A DNA stretch of 64,000 nucleotides from Marivita lacus (GTDB lineage Bacteria; Pseudomonadota; Alphaproteobacteria; Rhodobacterales; Rhodobacteraceae): contig NZ_BMFC01000004.1 of NCBI RefSeq assembly GCF_014637725.1, positions 236,956 to 300,955 on the forward strand, read 5' to 3'. The notes under the pieces were generated by a model. That model did no database searches, was not told the origin of the DNA, and saw only the letters and a list, made by a program, of their open reading frames with translations. Of the stretch, positions 35,960 through 45,733 are shown piece after piece. Numbering within the stretch: position 1 is the stretch's first letter; every line of letters starts with the position of its first letter. The position numbers and the translations under genes are program-made.

Positions 35960-36060
35960 CCCCCTTGCTTCTTCTTTTCCCAAATATGCCGGGGTCTGGG
36001 GTGGAACCCCAGTGTTTCCGTCAACGGAAACAGACGATGCGTCGACGCATCGTCTCCCGC
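35960..36060. repeat. Modular palindromic intergenic repeat, copy C
   Basis: Between the dehydrogenase stop (36067) and the next gene the plus strand runs TTCTTTTCCCAAATATGCCG, then TCTGGGGT/ACCCCAG, then GTTTCCGT/ACGGAAAC, then ACGATGCG/CGCATCGT. The GTTTCC and ACGATGCG hairpins match copy A, and ACGATGCG is again the module nearest the stop of the adjoining gene. Confidence 0.8.
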
Positions 36061-36066
36061 CCAAAC

Positions 36067-37392
36067 TCACTCCGCCGCGTCTCGATAGGGCGCGCCTTCA
36101 CCGTAAGGCACGTTCACCCCGCCATAGCGCCGCACCCGCACGTTGCACTGCTCGGCATGACCGACAAACCCCTCGAGCATGCACAGCCGCGAGCCGTATT
36201 CCCCGATCAGCGTCGCCGCCTCGTCGGTTGTGATCTTCTGATAGGAGTGGGTTTTCAGAAACTTGCCGACCCAAAGCCCGCCGGTATAGCGCCCGGCCTT
36301 CCGCGTCGGCAGGGTATGGTTGGTCCCGATCACCTTGTCGCCGTTCGACACATTGGTCCGCGCGCCAAGGAACAGCGCGCCGTAGCAGGTCATGTTCTCC
36401 AGATACCAATCGTCGCGGTCGGTCATCACCTGCACGTGCTCGGAGGCGATGTCGTTGGCGACTGCCAGCATCTCTTCATGGTCAGCGCAGAGGATCACCT
36501 CGCCATAGTCGCGCCAACTGACCGATGCCGTGTCCCGCGTCGGCAGGATTTCCAGCAGCCGGTCCACCTCTTTCAACGTCTCTTCCGCCAGCTTGCGCGA
36601 ATGGGTTACCAGCACGGCGGGCGAATTATACCCGTGCTCCGCCTGCCCCAGCAGATCGGTCGCGCAGATCTCGGCATCCACCGTGTCGTCTGCGATCACC
36701 ATTGTCTCGGTTGGCCCAGCGAACAGATCAATGCCCACACGCCCGAATAGCTGCCGCTTTGCCTCGGCCACAAACGCATTGCCCGGCCCGACAAGCATAT
36801 GCACCGGATCAATCGTTTCCGTGCCGATCGCCATGGCACCGACCGCCTGTATCCCGCCCAGCACGTAGATTTCATGCGCTCCGCCCAGATGCATCGCGGC
36901 GATCACCGCCGGGTTGGGTTTGCCCTGCCAGGGCGGCGTACAGGCGATGATCCGTGGCACACCCGCGACAGACGCGGTCGCTACCGACATATGAGCCGAG
37001 GCCACCATCGGGAACTTGCCACCGGGCACGTAACAGCCCACCGACTGCACCGGGATGTTCTTGTGACCAAGGATCACGCCGGGCATCGTCTCGACCTCGA
37101 TATCCAGCATCGAGTCGCGCTGCGCCTGCGCGAAATTCCGCACCTGCGCCTGCGCAAAGGTGATGTCGGCCAATTCGCGCGGGGTCAATTCTGCGATCAG
37201 CGCATCAATTTCGCCCTGCGTCAGGCGAAAGCTGTCGGGCGTGTAATTGTCGAATTTCGCCGCCAGGTCGCGCACCGCCGCATCGCCGCGCGCTTCGATA
37301 TCGGCCAGCGTCGCCTCGACCACGGCGCGGGTCTTTGCGTCATCCTCGGCGCGTTCGGTCTCGGGTTTGCCCCGTTTGAGATAGTCGGCCAT
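36067..37392 (-). CDS. HisD-family dehydrogenase (histidinol or sulfopropanediol/HpsN type)
   Basis: The 441-residue protein has the HisD catalytic set: Q/H in [14 protein letters not shown] in [17 protein letters not shown] and [10 protein letters not shown]. It includes the phosphate/NAD-site [12 protein letters not shown]. True HisD normally reads AGPSEVLVIAD, and the remaining his genes lie far away beside hisF. The neighbours are two-domain SnoaL, VOC, SDR and LacI genes rather than his genes. A catabolic HpsN-like role, oxidising a polyol or dihydroxypropanesulfonate substrate, is therefore as likely as histidinol oxidation. Confidence 0.75.
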   Translation of the reverse strand: MADYLKRGKPETERAEDDAKTRAVVEATLADIEARGDAAVRDLAAKFDNYTPDSFRLTQGEIDALIAELTPRELADITFAQAQVRNFAQAQRDSMLDIEVETMPGVILGHKNIPVQSVGCYVPGGKFPMVASAHMSVATASVAGVPRIIACTPPWQGKPNPAVIAAMHLGGAHEIYVLGGIQAVGAMAIGTETIDPVHMLVGPGNAFVAEAKRQLFGRVGIDLFAGPTETMVIADDTVDAEICATDLLGQAEHGYNSPAVLVTHSRKLAEETLKEVDRLLEILPTRDTASVSWRDYGEVILCADHEEMLAVANDIASEHVQVMTDRDDWYLENMTCYGALFLGARTNVSNGDKVIGTNHTLPTRKAGRYTGGLWVGKFLKTHSYQKITTDEAATLIGEYGSRLCMLEGFVGHAEQCNVRVRRYGGVNVPYGEGAPYRDAAE

Positions 37393-37481
37393 GGTCCCTC
37401 CCCGGATCAGATGTCCGACTCAGCATAGCGGGGCGTGCCGCCCTCTCAAGCGATTTTTGCATACGATTGCAACATTACCCC

Positions 37482-38222
37482 TCAGCCCAGAACCTCAAGG
37501 ATCGCCTGTTCGATATGGCGCAGGTTCGCTGGCTCGGAAAAGCGGTGATCCGTGCCCTTGACCAGCGTCAACCGCAGGTCGGGGCTGTCGATATGGTCCA
37601 GGAGCCGCAGCGCGGTTTCACGGCTGACGGCGGTATCTTCGGTTCCCTGAACCAGCCGCACCGGATAGGGCATCGGCAAAGGCGACCGAAGGACAAGATG
37701 GTCGCGCCCGTCCTCGATCAGCCGGCGCGTGACGATATAGGGATCGCCGTAGTCCGAGGGCAGCGCGATCCGCCCCTCCTCCATCACCTGTCGGCGCTCA
37801 TCCTCGGAAAACCCGGCCCAGAACCCGTCCTCGGTAAAGTCGGGCGCGGCCGCGATGCCGACAAAGCCCACCACACGGTCCATGCGCTGCGTCAGCAAAG
37901 ACGCGATCCAGCCGCCCATGGACGATCCCACCAGAACCACCGGACCGTCACACGTGGCTTCTATCACCGCCTGCGCATCGCGCGCCCAGTCTCCGATGCA
38001 CCCGTCTTCGAACACGCCGCCCGACACGCCGTGCCCCGAATAGTCGAACCGCAGGAACGCCCGGCCCTGCGCCTTGGCCCAGGCCTCCAGATGCACCGCC
38101 TTGGTGCCCTCCATGTCGGATTTGTAGCCCGAGAGGAACACGATGGCCGGCCCTTCGCCGTCGGTCTTGGCATAGGCCAGCAGGGTTCCATTGGGTCCGT
38201 CGATCTGCTGAATGGATGTCAC
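37482..38222 (-). CDS. Alpha/beta hydrolase (ABHD10-like)
   Basis: The 246-residue serine hydrolase has the oxyanion strand AIVFLSGYKSDMEGTKA, FLRFDYSGHGVSGG, the nucleophile elbow GSSMGGWIA, and the final GTDHRFSEP histidine. The arrangement resembles bacterial relatives of ABHD10 thioesterases. It starts at GTG (38222) with GGAGGC 5 bases upstream. It is 90 bases upstream of the HisD-like gene and could be in the same transcript. Confidence 0.87.
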   Translation of the reverse strand: MTSIQQIDGPNGTLLAYAKTDGEGPAIVFLSGYKSDMEGTKAVHLEAWAKAQGRAFLRFDYSGHGVSGGVFEDGCIGDWARDAQAVIEATCDGPVVLVGSSMGGWIASLLTQRMDRVVGFVGIAAAPDFTEDGFWAGFSEDERRQVMEEGRIALPSDYGDPYIVTRRLIEDGRDHLVLRSPLPMPYPVRLVQGTEDTAVSRETALRLLDHIDSPDLRLTLVKGTDHRFSEPANLRHIEQAILEVLG

Positions 38223-38292
38223 ATCTGCCTCCGCTTGCGTTTGCGGCGCAGTTTACGCAAAGCGCACCGGAACCCAAGGGGGCGCGGAGATC

Positions 38293-39540
38293 CTAGCCGG
38301 TTTCGACCTCGTCCAGCCGCAGTGCAAGCACCCCGCCCGCAAGCGACAGCACCACGAACCCGATCAGCGCAGCGACCGGACCCGCAAGGGCAAGCAGCCC
38401 GCCGAACGCCCCGGTGACCAACAACAGCACCCCGATGGCCGTATTGGCCAAGGCCGCATAAGACGACCGCGCGTCTTCGGGGGCCATGTCGACAAGATAG
38501 ACCGACCGCGCCGACCGCACGCCCTGATAGGACAGCATGAAGAAGAACAGGATCACCGGGATCACCCAGACAGTTTGCGCCCACCCGCTCAACTCGGCCA
38601 AAACGGCGAGCGTGGCAAACCCGGCCGCCAGCAGTCCCGACAGGAACAGCACCTTGCGCGAGGATTTGTCCGACAGGCGGCCCCAGACATACGACCCGGC
38701 AAAGGCCGCCGCCGCCGATGCCAGAAGCAATGCACCCAACCCCTGCAAGGCCGATTGCTCGCCGCCCAGCAGCACGAAATAGGGCGGCGCCAGCGCCGTG
38801 ACCGTCAACAATCCGCGCACCGCGATGAACAGGCGGAACTGCCTGTCTTCTTTCAACGGAGTCAGATCGAACATGGTGCTTTCAACCTCTTCCGACGCCT
38901 GTTCCTCGAGCCCTGAAAACAGCATCGCCGCCACGATCCAGAGCACGGAGGCCAGAGCGATGGCGACAATCACCGGCGTCACGTCGCGCAACACGCCAGA
39001 CAGCAGCAGTCCCGCAAAGATCAGCACGGCAATCGATGCGGTGGACCCGGCCACACCCGTGACGGCCCCGCGGCGGGTTTTCTGCACCGTCTTGCCCAGA
39101 ATATCCTTGTAGCTGACCGAACAGGCCGCCCGCGACACCGCCAACACCGCCAGCGCTCCGCACAGGGCCAACCCGGCGGCGAGCCCCTCCATCGTCAGCG
39201 CGATGACCACGATGGCCAGTGCCGCGATGCCCTGCCCCGCGGACCCAAGGACCCAGGCCCATTTGCGATGCTTCATCGCTTCGACCCGGCCCGCGAACAG
39301 GATCTGCGGCAGCAACGCCCCCGACTCGCGGATCGGAACCAAAAGCCCCGTCAGCGCGGCAGGCGCGCCCAGCGACCCGGCCAACCAGCTGAGCACCAGC
39401 TTGGGGTCGATCAGCCCGTCCGCCACCTTGGTCAGCGACAGGCTCACCATGTGCCGCACCCCGTTGCGCGCCTCGCGATCCCGGACCGACGCGTCGGCCC
39501 CCGTGATCTCTTCATAGACGTCGGTGACGGGATGGGTCAT
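38293..39540 (-). CDS. MFS transporter
   Basis: The 415-residue protein has about 12 hydrophobic segments and a central soluble loop (GLEEQASEEVESTMFDLTPLKED). Sequence such as SYVWGRLSDKSSRKVLFLSGLL is a major-facilitator loop 2/3 motif. The substrate is unknown. It appears monocistronic, 70 bases upstream of the alpha/beta hydrolase. Confidence 0.88.
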   Translation of the reverse strand: MTHPVTDVYEEITGADASVRDREARNGVRHMVSLSLTKVADGLIDPKLVLSWLAGSLGAPAALTGLLVPIRESGALLPQILFAGRVEAMKHRKWAWVLGSAGQGIAALAIVVIALTMEGLAAGLALCGALAVLAVSRAACSVSYKDILGKTVQKTRRGAVTGVAGSTASIAVLIFAGLLLSGVLRDVTPVIVAIALASVLWIVAAMLFSGLEEQASEEVESTMFDLTPLKEDRQFRLFIAVRGLLTVTALAPPYFVLLGGEQSALQGLGALLLASAAAAFAGSYVWGRLSDKSSRKVLFLSGLLAAGFATLAVLAELSGWAQTVWVIPVILFFFMLSYQGVRSARSVYLVDMAPEDARSSYAALANTAIGVLLLVTGAFGGLLALAGPVAALIGFVVLSLAGGVLALRLDEVETG

Positions 39541-39670
39541 GCGGCTCGGCTCCTCGGGCTAGCATCAACCGCGTGCAAACGCCCAAAACGACAAAGAGTT
39601 CCTGAACACCTCGAAACAAGTGTGAAAACATGACCTTGGTAAAGATTACACTCCATTAAGTTACCCTATT

Positions 39671-39705
39671 GTCACGTGACTAAAGAATCACGTATAGTCA
39701 CTTTC
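39671..39705. promoter_or_regulatory. Candidate ArsR operator
   Basis: Immediately before the ArsR-SRPBCC start the sequence carries the perfect 10-bp palindrome GTCACGTGAC (39671-39680), then CACGTATAGTCAC, reusing the same half-site words. Such dyads next to ArsR genes usually serve as autoregulatory operators; this is inferred. Confidence 0.45.
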
Positions 39706-40449
39706 ATGGACATGATCTTCAAAGCCCTCAACGACCCCGCCCGCCGCGCGCTGCTCGACAGTTTGCGACGCAAGGACGGGCAGACGCTCACCGAACTGGA
39801 AGAGCAGCTCGACATGAGCCGGTTCGGCGTGATGAAGCACCTCAAGGTTCTCGAAGACGCCCATCTTGTCATCCCGCGCAAACAGGGGCGGTTCAAATAC
39901 CATTACCTGAACCCCCTGCCCCTGCAGGACATGTTCGACCGTTGGGTCGCGCCCTTCCTGCAACCGCAAACGCGGATGGTGAGCGATTTGAAATCCCGAT
40001 TGGAAAGAGAGACCAGAATGGGAAAACCCGATTTCATGATGCAGACCTTCATCCGCTGTTCGCAGGATGCGCTGTGGGACGCGCTGACCAAGGCCGACCA
40101 GATGGCCGCCTATCACTTCATGTACAACGAGGTGCGCGGCGACGCGCGCCCCGACAACGTGACCGAATTCATCATGCCCGATGGCACCCCGATGCTGCGG
40201 CAGGTCACGACCGAGATGGACCCCAAGACCCGCATCGCCATGACGTTCGAGCCGTTGTTCATGGGTCCGAACGCGCCCGCGTCCCACTTTGTCTACCTGA
40301 TCGAACCGCAAGGCGAGACCTGCAAGCTGACCATCGAACATTACGATCTGGCACCGGGGCAGGAAGGCTTTGCCGAAGGTTGGGCGCGACTGGCGGCATC
40401 GCTCAAGTCGTATCTGGAAACCGGTACCGCCCTCAAGATGGCAAGCTGA
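39706..40449 (+). CDS. ArsR-type HTH fused to an SRPBCC (AHSA1-like) domain
   Basis: The protein joins an N-terminal winged HTH (MDMIFKALNDPARRALLDSL, MSRFGVMKHLKVLEDAHLV) to a C-terminal SRPBCC ligand-binding domain (DFMMQTFIRCSQDALWDAL). Single-component regulators of this kind are common in alphaproteobacteria and sense hydrophobic ligands. A GTG start at 39676 would add ten residues but would overlap the operator-like palindrome, and neither start has a clear ribosome site. A paralogous SRPBCC gene follows 12 bases later. Confidence 0.88.
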   Translation: MDMIFKALNDPARRALLDSLRRKDGQTLTELEEQLDMSRFGVMKHLKVLEDAHLVIPRKQGRFKYHYLNPLPLQDMFDRWVAPFLQPQTRMVSDLKSRLERETRMGKPDFMMQTFIRCSQDALWDALTKADQMAAYHFMYNEVRGDARPDNVTEFIMPDGTPMLRQVTTEMDPKTRIAMTFEPLFMGPNAPASHFVYLIEPQGETCKLTIEHYDLAPGQEGFAEGWARLAASLKSYLETGTALKMAS

Positions 40450-40461
40450 AGGACAGCCCCA

Positions 40462-40920
40462 ATGACCAAACCAGATTTCATGATGCAGACCTACATCCGC
40501 TGTTCGCAGGATGCGCTCTGGGACGCGCTGACCTCGGCCGACGCCGTGGCGAATTACGACTTCCTGGGCCAGAGCGCGAAACGTACCGGCGACACGCTGA
40601 TCTACTCGACACCTGACGGTTTCGAGACCCTGCACACACGCGAGATCCTGCTCGATCCGAAAACCCGGATCGTCACCAGTTTCGAGCCGAAATGGGAACC
40701 CGACGCCAAGACCAGCGAAGTCACGTATCTCATCGAGGCCGAAGGGGATTACTGCAAACTGACGGTCGAGCATCGCGGCTTGGCGCATGATCCGAGCGGC
40801 GGCACCGCAGATGGCTGGGTGCGGACATTGTCCGGCCTCAAGACGTGGCTGGAAACCGGCCAGCCGATGCAGTTCGGCGGCGACCACCTGTGGGATGAGC
40901 ATGAGGGAGAGGCGCCTTAG
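40462..40920 (+). CDS. SRPBCC-domain protein, tandem paralogue
   Basis: The 152-residue SRPBCC protein begins TKPDFMMQTYIRCSQDALWD, nearly identical to the SRPBCC part of the upstream ArsR fusion. The first 66 bases of the shared part (40024-40089 and 40468-40533) differ at only three sites, although the rest has diverged. It lacks the HTH. A role in ligand handling, with the upstream protein as regulator, is plausible. Confidence 0.88.
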   Translation: MTKPDFMMQTYIRCSQDALWDALTSADAVANYDFLGQSAKRTGDTLIYSTPDGFETLHTREILLDPKTRIVTSFEPKWEPDAKTSEVTYLIEAEGDYCKLTVEHRGLAHDPSGGTADGWVRTLSGLKTWLETGQPMQFGGDHLWDEHEGEAP

Positions 40921-40992
40921 GGGCGCGGTTACAAAACTGCCTCGTCCCTTTCAGCGGCGTAAAAAGTGAAGAGTGGGTTTTTCAACCCACCT

Positions 40993-41238
40993 TCACCCGC
41001 CGATATAGGCGCCGGACTTGGGGCGGTAAAAGTTCTTCTGGTTGTGCAGACGGCCCAGAAGGTCATTGATCCGCTTCATCGAGGCATCGACCTCGCGGGT
41101 GTTCTCGCAAGGGTGCAGCGGGTCCGCGTCCTGTTCGAGAACAGCAGAGTTGAGCGACCGCGAAGTGGTCCGCAATGCGTCCTCGATCAGCTCCATGTCG
41201 TCGACCGTCAATTCGAATTGCGTGTTGTATCCGGGCAT
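40993..41238 (-). CDS. Small conserved hypothetical protein
   Basis: The 82-residue product starts MPGYNTQFELTVDDMELIED, has an acidic helix, a central cysteine and ends RPKSGAYIGG. The ATG at 41238 has GGGGGAG 7 bases upstream, so the longer frame to 41340 is rejected. The family is unrecognised. It is divergent from thrS. The 305-bp spacer 41239-41543 contains the palindrome CGAAAGA-A-TCTTTCG at 41384-41398 and no other gene. Confidence 0.7.
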   Translation of the reverse strand: MPGYNTQFELTVDDMELIEDALRTTSRSLNSAVLEQDADPLHPCENTREVDASMKRINDLLGRLHNQKNFYRPKSGAYIGG

Positions 41239-41543
41239 TGTCTGCTCCCCCGTTCTGTATGACGCAAAAGTTTCCGATAGTGGAATGTCGTTATACATAG
41301 CAATTGCGTCGCTTTCGTCCATAGCAATCCGCATCGGCAAGTCATTGATTCAAAACGCTTTCCCATAATACATTGGTATACCGCGAAAGAATCTTTCGTG
41401 GCTGCATACAAAACTCGCGACTCACCCGGTCGATAGACCATCCGCATCTTGACGCGCCGCACCCCCGCTGCCACAAGCCGCGCACGATACATAACCCGCA
41501 ACCGGGCGTTCCGTGGGCGCCAAACTGACGAGGAGCTGCGCCA

Positions 41544-43490
41544 ATGAGCCAGATTTCCCTGACCTTCCCCGATGGCACTGTACGCGAGTTCGACAAGGGT
41601 GTGACCCCTGCCGAAGTGGCCGAGAGCATCTCCAAATCCCTGTCCAAGAAGGCGATTTCCGCCACCGTGGACACCGCGCACTGGGACCTGCAATGGCCCA
41701 TCGAGGCCGACAGCCGCATCGCCATCAACACGATGCAGGATGACGCCCCCGCGCTCGAACTGATCCGGCATGACCTTGCCCACATCATGGCGCGCGCCGT
41801 GCAGGAGATCTGGCCGGACGTCAAAGTCACCATCGGCCCGGTGCGCGACAATGGCTGGTTCTATGATTTCGACCGCAAGGACCCGTTCACGCCCGAAGAC
41901 CTCGGCACCATCGAAAAGCGGATGAAGGACATCATCAACGCCCGCGATACCGTGCGCACCGAGCTTTGGACGCGCGAGAAGGTGCGCCAGCACTACACCG
42001 ACAACGGCGAGCCCTATAAGGTCGAGATCCTCGACCGGATCCCCGAGGGCGAAGACATCCGCATGTACTGGCATGGCGACTGGATGGATCTCTGCCGTGG
42101 GCCGCACCTGCAACACACCGGGCAGGTGCCCGCCGATGCGTTCAAGCTGATGAACGTCTCCGCCGCCTATTTCCTCGGCGACAACACGCGGCCCATGCTG
42201 CAACGCATCTACGGCGTGGCGTTCAGGAACCGCGACGACCTGAAATCCTACCTCACCTTCCTTGAAGAAGCCGAAAAGCGCGACCACCGCCGTCTTGGCC
42301 GCGAGATGAACCTGTTTCACATGCAGGAAGAAGCGCCGGGCCAGATCTTCTGGCACCCGAACGGCTGGACCATCTACACCCAGTTGCAGGATTACATGCG
42401 CCGCAAGCAGCAGCGCGGCGGCTATGTCGAGGTGAACACCCCGCAGGTGGTGGACCGCAAGCTGTGGGAGGCCTCGGGCCACTGGGAGAAGTACCAGGAC
42501 CACATGTTCATCGTCGAAGTCGACGAAGAGCATGCCCGCGAAAAGGCGGTCAACGCGCTCAAGCCGATGAACTGTCCCTGCCACGTCCAGATCTTTAACC
42601 AGGGGTTAAAGTCTTACCGAGATCTTCCCCTGCGTATGGCCGAATTCGGCTCGTGCGCTAGATACGAGCCATCCGGTGCGCTGCACGGTATCATGCGCGT
42701 CCGCGGGTTTACCCAGGATGACGCTCATATCTTCTGTAGAGAGGACCAGATCCAAGATGAAACAAAACGCTTTATCGACTTCCTGTCAGACATCTACCGC
42801 GACCTCGGGTTTGAGCAGTTCAAGATCAAGTTCTCCGACCGTCCGGACACCCGCGCCGGTTCGGACGAAGTCTGGGACAAGTCCGAAAGCGCCCTCAAGG
42901 CGGCCACGGCTGCCGCAGGTTGCGAGTTCGAGCTGAACCCCGGCGAAGGCGCGTTTTACGGTCCCAAGCTGGAATTCGTTCTGACCGATGCGATCGGCCG
43001 GGACTGGCAATGCGGCACCTTGCAGGTGGATTTCGTGCTGCCCGAACGGCTGGACGCCACCTATATCGGCCAGGACGGCGCACGGCATCGTCCGGTGATG
43101 CTGCACCGCGCGTGCCTCGGGTCGTTCGAACGGTTCATCGGCATCCTGATCGAGGAACACGCCGGCAAGCTGCCCTTCTGGCTGGCCCCGCGTCAGGTGG
43201 TCGTCGCCTCCATCGTGTCCGAGGCGGATGACTATGTGCACGAGGTCGTCGCAGCCCTGACCAAGGCCGGTGTCCGTGCAGAGGCGGATATCCGCAACGA
43301 GAAGATCAACTACAAGGTTCGCGAACACAGCGTCGGCAAGGTTCCGGTGATTCTGGCCATCGGCCACCGCGAGGTCGAAGAGCGCACCGTGACCGTTCGG
43401 AGGCTCGGTGAGAAACAGACGGCTGTAACATCTCTGACCGAAATCGTGAGCAGCCTCGGGACAGAGGCGACTCCTCCCGATCTTCTGTAA
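41544..43490 (+). CDS. thrS: Threonyl-tRNA synthetase
   Basis: The 648-residue enzyme has an N-terminal TGS domain (residues 1-62), an editing domain beginning at [10 protein letters not shown], and the class II core. Motif 2 is in [16 protein letters not shown], the zinc cysteine in [10 protein letters not shown], and motif 3 near [20 protein letters not shown], followed by the anticodon-binding domain. Codons from about 42596 to 42790 differ from the rest, with AGA, TTA, CGA, TCA and ACA codons that are rare elsewhere in this window. It is monocistronic with a strong terminator. Confidence 0.98.
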   Translation: MSQISLTFPDGTVREFDKGVTPAEVAESISKSLSKKAISATVDTAHWDLQWPIEADSRIAINTMQDDAPALELIRHDLAHIMARAVQEIWPDVKVTIGPVRDNGWFYDFDRKDPFTPEDLGTIEKRMKDIINARDTVRTELWTREKVRQHYTDNGEPYKVEILDRIPEGEDIRMYWHGDWMDLCRGPHLQHTGQVPADAFKLMNVSAAYFLGDNTRPMLQRIYGVAFRNRDDLKSYLTFLEEAEKRDHRRLGREMNLFHMQEEAPGQIFWHPNGWTIYTQLQDYMRRKQQRGGYVEVNTPQVVDRKLWEASGHWEKYQDHMFIVEVDEEHAREKAVNALKPMNCPCHVQIFNQGLKSYRDLPLRMAEFGSCARYEPSGALHGIMRVRGFTQDDAHIFCREDQIQDETKRFIDFLSDIYRDLGFEQFKIKFSDRPDTRAGSDEVWDKSESALKAATAAAGCEFELNPGEGAFYGPKLEFVLTDAIGRDWQCGTLQVDFVLPERLDATYIGQDGARHRPVMLHRACLGSFERFIGILIEEHAGKLPFWLAPRQVVVASIVSEADDYVHEVVAALTKAGVRAEADIRNEKINYKVREHSVGKVPVILAIGHREVEERTVTVRRLGEKQTAVTSLTEIVSSLGTEATPPDLL

Positions 43491-43514
43491 CATTTGAGCG
43501 CAGCAATCCTTCAA

Positions 43515-43550
43515 AAAGGCCCCGTCATAATTGCGGGGCCTTTCGTTTTT
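43515..43550 (+). terminator. Intrinsic terminator of thrS
   Basis: A perfect 10-bp stem AAAGGCCCCG/CGGGGCCTTT encloses a 9-base loop and is followed by CGTTTTT. It begins 24 bases after the thrS stop. Confidence 0.92.
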
Positions 43551-43723
43551 CCCCAAATTACAGCAATAAATCGCACGCCGGGGGTTCACCTGTCGTCACG
43601 CACGCGTGAAACACACCGCCGTGAATAGCGCGGCAGCCTGCCGCAGGGCATGTTCGGTTCATCGGCGTCGCTGACGTTACGTCGACCCAGTTCAACTCGT
43701 AAGGTAACCAGAAGGACCCTCTC

Positions 43724-44029
43724 ATGTCGAAGACACTCAAGACCGCTGCGATCGTTGGTGCCGTTGCTGCAAGCTTCGCCGCCTACTCCACCACCGCCAC
43801 CGCCCAAGCCAAGGAAAAGTGCTTTGGCGTCTCTCTGGCAGGTCAGAACGACTGCGCCGCAGGTCCGGGCACAACCTGCGCCGGTTCCTCGACCGTCGAC
43901 TACCAGGGCAACGCCTGGACCCTGGTCGATGCAGGCACCTGCGCCGAAATCGAACTGCCCGCGATGGCCGACGGCTCGGCGCGTACCGGCTCGCTCGAAG
44001 AGCTTGGCCGCGACCTGCCGCAGGGCTGA
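43724..44029 (+). CDS. bufA: BufA1-type bufferin precursor (DUF2282)
   Basis: The 101-residue exported precursor has a signal peptide of about 28 residues ([18 protein letters not shown], cleavage after TATA/QA) and a mature region with four cysteines, C33, C44, C52 and C73, in [21 protein letters not shown] and DAGTC. This is the DUF2282/BufA1 pattern of bufferins, ribosomally made periplasmic metallophores whose cysteines are oxidatively modified by an MNIO enzyme to bind copper. AAGGA lies 8 bases before the ATG. Two hairpins separate it from the enzyme genes, consistent with higher precursor expression. Confidence 0.9.
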   Translation: MSKTLKTAAIVGAVAASFAAYSTTATAQAKEKCFGVSLAGQNDCAAGPGTTCAGSSTVDYQGNAWTLVDAGTCAEIELPAMADGSARTGSLEELGRDLPQG

Positions 44030-44037
44030 TTTTTCGG

Positions 44038-44096
44038 GCAGGTCGGTGTATGCTCCGACCTGCCGCTTCAAATCGTAGGCCGGGCTTCTGCCCGGC
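44038..44096 (+). promoter_or_regulatory. Two intercistronic hairpins between bufA and bufB
   Basis: After the bufA stop the stem GCAGGTCGG/CCGACCTGC (9 bp, loop of 8) is followed 15 bases later by GCCGGGC-TTCT-GCCCGGC (7 bp). There is no T-run, so they are better read as partial terminators or 3' stabilising elements that raise the precursor:enzyme ratio; the role is inferred. Confidence 0.6.
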
Positions 44097-44117
44097 TTAT
44101 CCCGAAAGAGACATGCC

Positions 44118-44975
44118 ATGCCTGACGCCTCACATGCCTTTCCGCATCTGCCGCATCTGCCCGGTGTCGGCTACAAAGCGCAGCATTTCACTGATATCAT
44201 GACCGACCCCGCCCCGGTTGGCTGGCTGGAAATCCATGCCGAGAACTACATGGGCGATGGTGGACGACCGCTGGCACAGTTGCGTGTGTTGTCCGAGCGG
44301 TTCCCCATGTCCGTCCACGGCGTCGGCCTGTCCATCGGTGGCGAGGGACGGCTTGACCCGGACCACCTTGCCCGGCTCAAACACCTGTGCGACTGGCTCA
44401 ACCCCGCCAGCTTTTCCGAACATCTGGCGTGGTCGACCCATGACAGTCATTTCCTGAACGACCTGCTGCCCCTGCCCTACACGAGCGCGACCCTGACCCG
44501 CGTTGCCGATCACATCGACGAGGTACAGAGCCTGCTGGGCCGCCGGATGCTGCTGGAGAACCCGTCTTCCTATCTGGCCTTTGCCGAAAGCACGTATTCT
44601 GAAACCGATTTCCTCGCCGAGATCGTGCGTCGCACTGGCTGTGGCCTGCTGCTGGACGTCAACAACGTGTTCGTGTCGGCGACCAATCTCGACTATTCGC
44701 CGCAAGGCTATATCGACGCCTATCCGCTTGACGCTGTTGGAGAAATCCATCTTGGCGGTCATGACGAGGACGAGGATGACTTTGGTGCACCTTTGCTGAT
44801 CGACAGCCACGGGCGCGAGGTGGTGGACCCGGTCTGGGCGCTGCTCGATTACGCGCTGGCCAAATCCGGACCGAAACCCGTGCTCGTGGAATGGGACACA
44901 GATGTGCCCGACTGGCCGGTGCTGGCCGACGAGGCACGGCGCGCGTCACAGGCGCTTTCACGGGTGCTGGTGTGA
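44118..44975 (+). CDS. bufB: BufB, DUF692 multinuclear nonheme iron oxidase (MNIO)
   Basis: The 285-residue TIM-barrel enzyme has the DUF692 signature set: [66 protein letters not shown] and [15 protein letters not shown] enzymes use two to three iron ions to convert precursor cysteines into thiooxazole or related groups. Its GTGA overlap with the next gene shows tight coupling to the DUF2063 partner. Confidence 0.93.
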   Translation: MPDASHAFPHLPHLPGVGYKAQHFTDIMTDPAPVGWLEIHAENYMGDGGRPLAQLRVLSERFPMSVHGVGLSIGGEGRLDPDHLARLKHLCDWLNPASFSEHLAWSTHDSHFLNDLLPLPYTSATLTRVADHIDEVQSLLGRRMLLENPSSYLAFAESTYSETDFLAEIVRRTGCGLLLDVNNVFVSATNLDYSPQGYIDAYPLDAVGEIHLGGHDEDEDDFGAPLLIDSHGREVVDPVWALLDYALAKSGPKPVLVEWDTDVPDWPVLADEARRASQALSRVLV

Positions 44976-45706
44976 CTGTGCAGACCGCGTTTCGCGCCGG
45001 TCTTCTGAACCCGGCGCACCCGGTCCCCGAAGGCCTGACCGATGGTCACGCCCAGCCCGCCGGACGCCGCTACGGCGTCTATCGCAACAATGTCACCGTA
45101 TCCCTGCGTGACGCTCTGGCCACAGGGTTTCCATCGCTGATCAGCCTGATCGGCCGCGAGAATTTCGACCACGTGGCCCGCGCCCACCTGCGGCAATCGC
45201 CGCCCACGTCGCCGTTGATGATGCATTACGGGGCCGGTCTGCCGGATTTCGTGGCGACGCTGGAGCAGCTCGAACACCTGCCCTATCTCGCCGATGTCGC
45301 CCGGATCGACGTGGCGATGAGGCAAAGCTATCACGCCGCCGACAGCACCGGGATCGACCCCACGCTGTTGCAATCGCTCGACGAGGAGAGCCTGCTGGCC
45401 GCGCGCTTCGGCTTCGCGCCGTCGATGATCCTGCTGCGGTCGCAGTTTTCGATCGGGTCGATCTGGCACTACAGCCTGCGCGGCGGTGACAAACCCTCGG
45501 GACACCCGGAAGACGTGGTGATCCTGCGCGCCGAATATGACCCTGAACCCTTCATCCTTGGCACCGGCGCCGGGGACGTGCTGCACGCGTTGCACAGCGG
45601 CACCCCCTTTGGTGAGGCCATCGAATTGGGCGGGGAAGATTTCGACCTTGCCGCGCTTCTGAACCTGCTGCTGTCACAACATGCCATCACCGCCGTTGAC
45701 CATTGA
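44972..45706 (+). CDS. bufC: BufC, DUF2063 partner protein
   Basis: The 244-residue protein has the DUF2063 N-terminal helical domain ([41 protein letters not shown]) and a C-terminal domain with [17 protein letters not shown]. Such proteins bind the precursor and present it to the MNIO enzyme. The GTG start overlaps the bufB stop, and no ATG gives a better match to the family N terminus. Confidence 0.88.
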   Translation: MTVQTAFRAGLLNPAHPVPEGLTDGHAQPAGRRYGVYRNNVTVSLRDALATGFPSLISLIGRENFDHVARAHLRQSPPTSPLMMHYGAGLPDFVATLEQLEHLPYLADVARIDVAMRQSYHAADSTGIDPTLLQSLDEESLLAARFGFAPSMILLRSQFSIGSIWHYSLRGGDKPSGHPEDVVILRAEYDPEPFILGTGAGDVLHALHSGTPFGEAIELGGEDFDLAALLNLLLSQHAITAVDH

Positions 45707-45733
45707 ATTCCCTTGATCCGAAAGACCGCCGCC

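Noticed and set aside
36067..37392. Calling this gene the biosynthetic hisD outright
   Set aside because: Catalytic residues fit both HisD and HpsN-type dehydrogenases, and the neighbours are catabolic; left undecided.
41208..42584. A 458-codon frame antisense to thrS
   Set aside because: thrS is complete and well conserved on the other strand.
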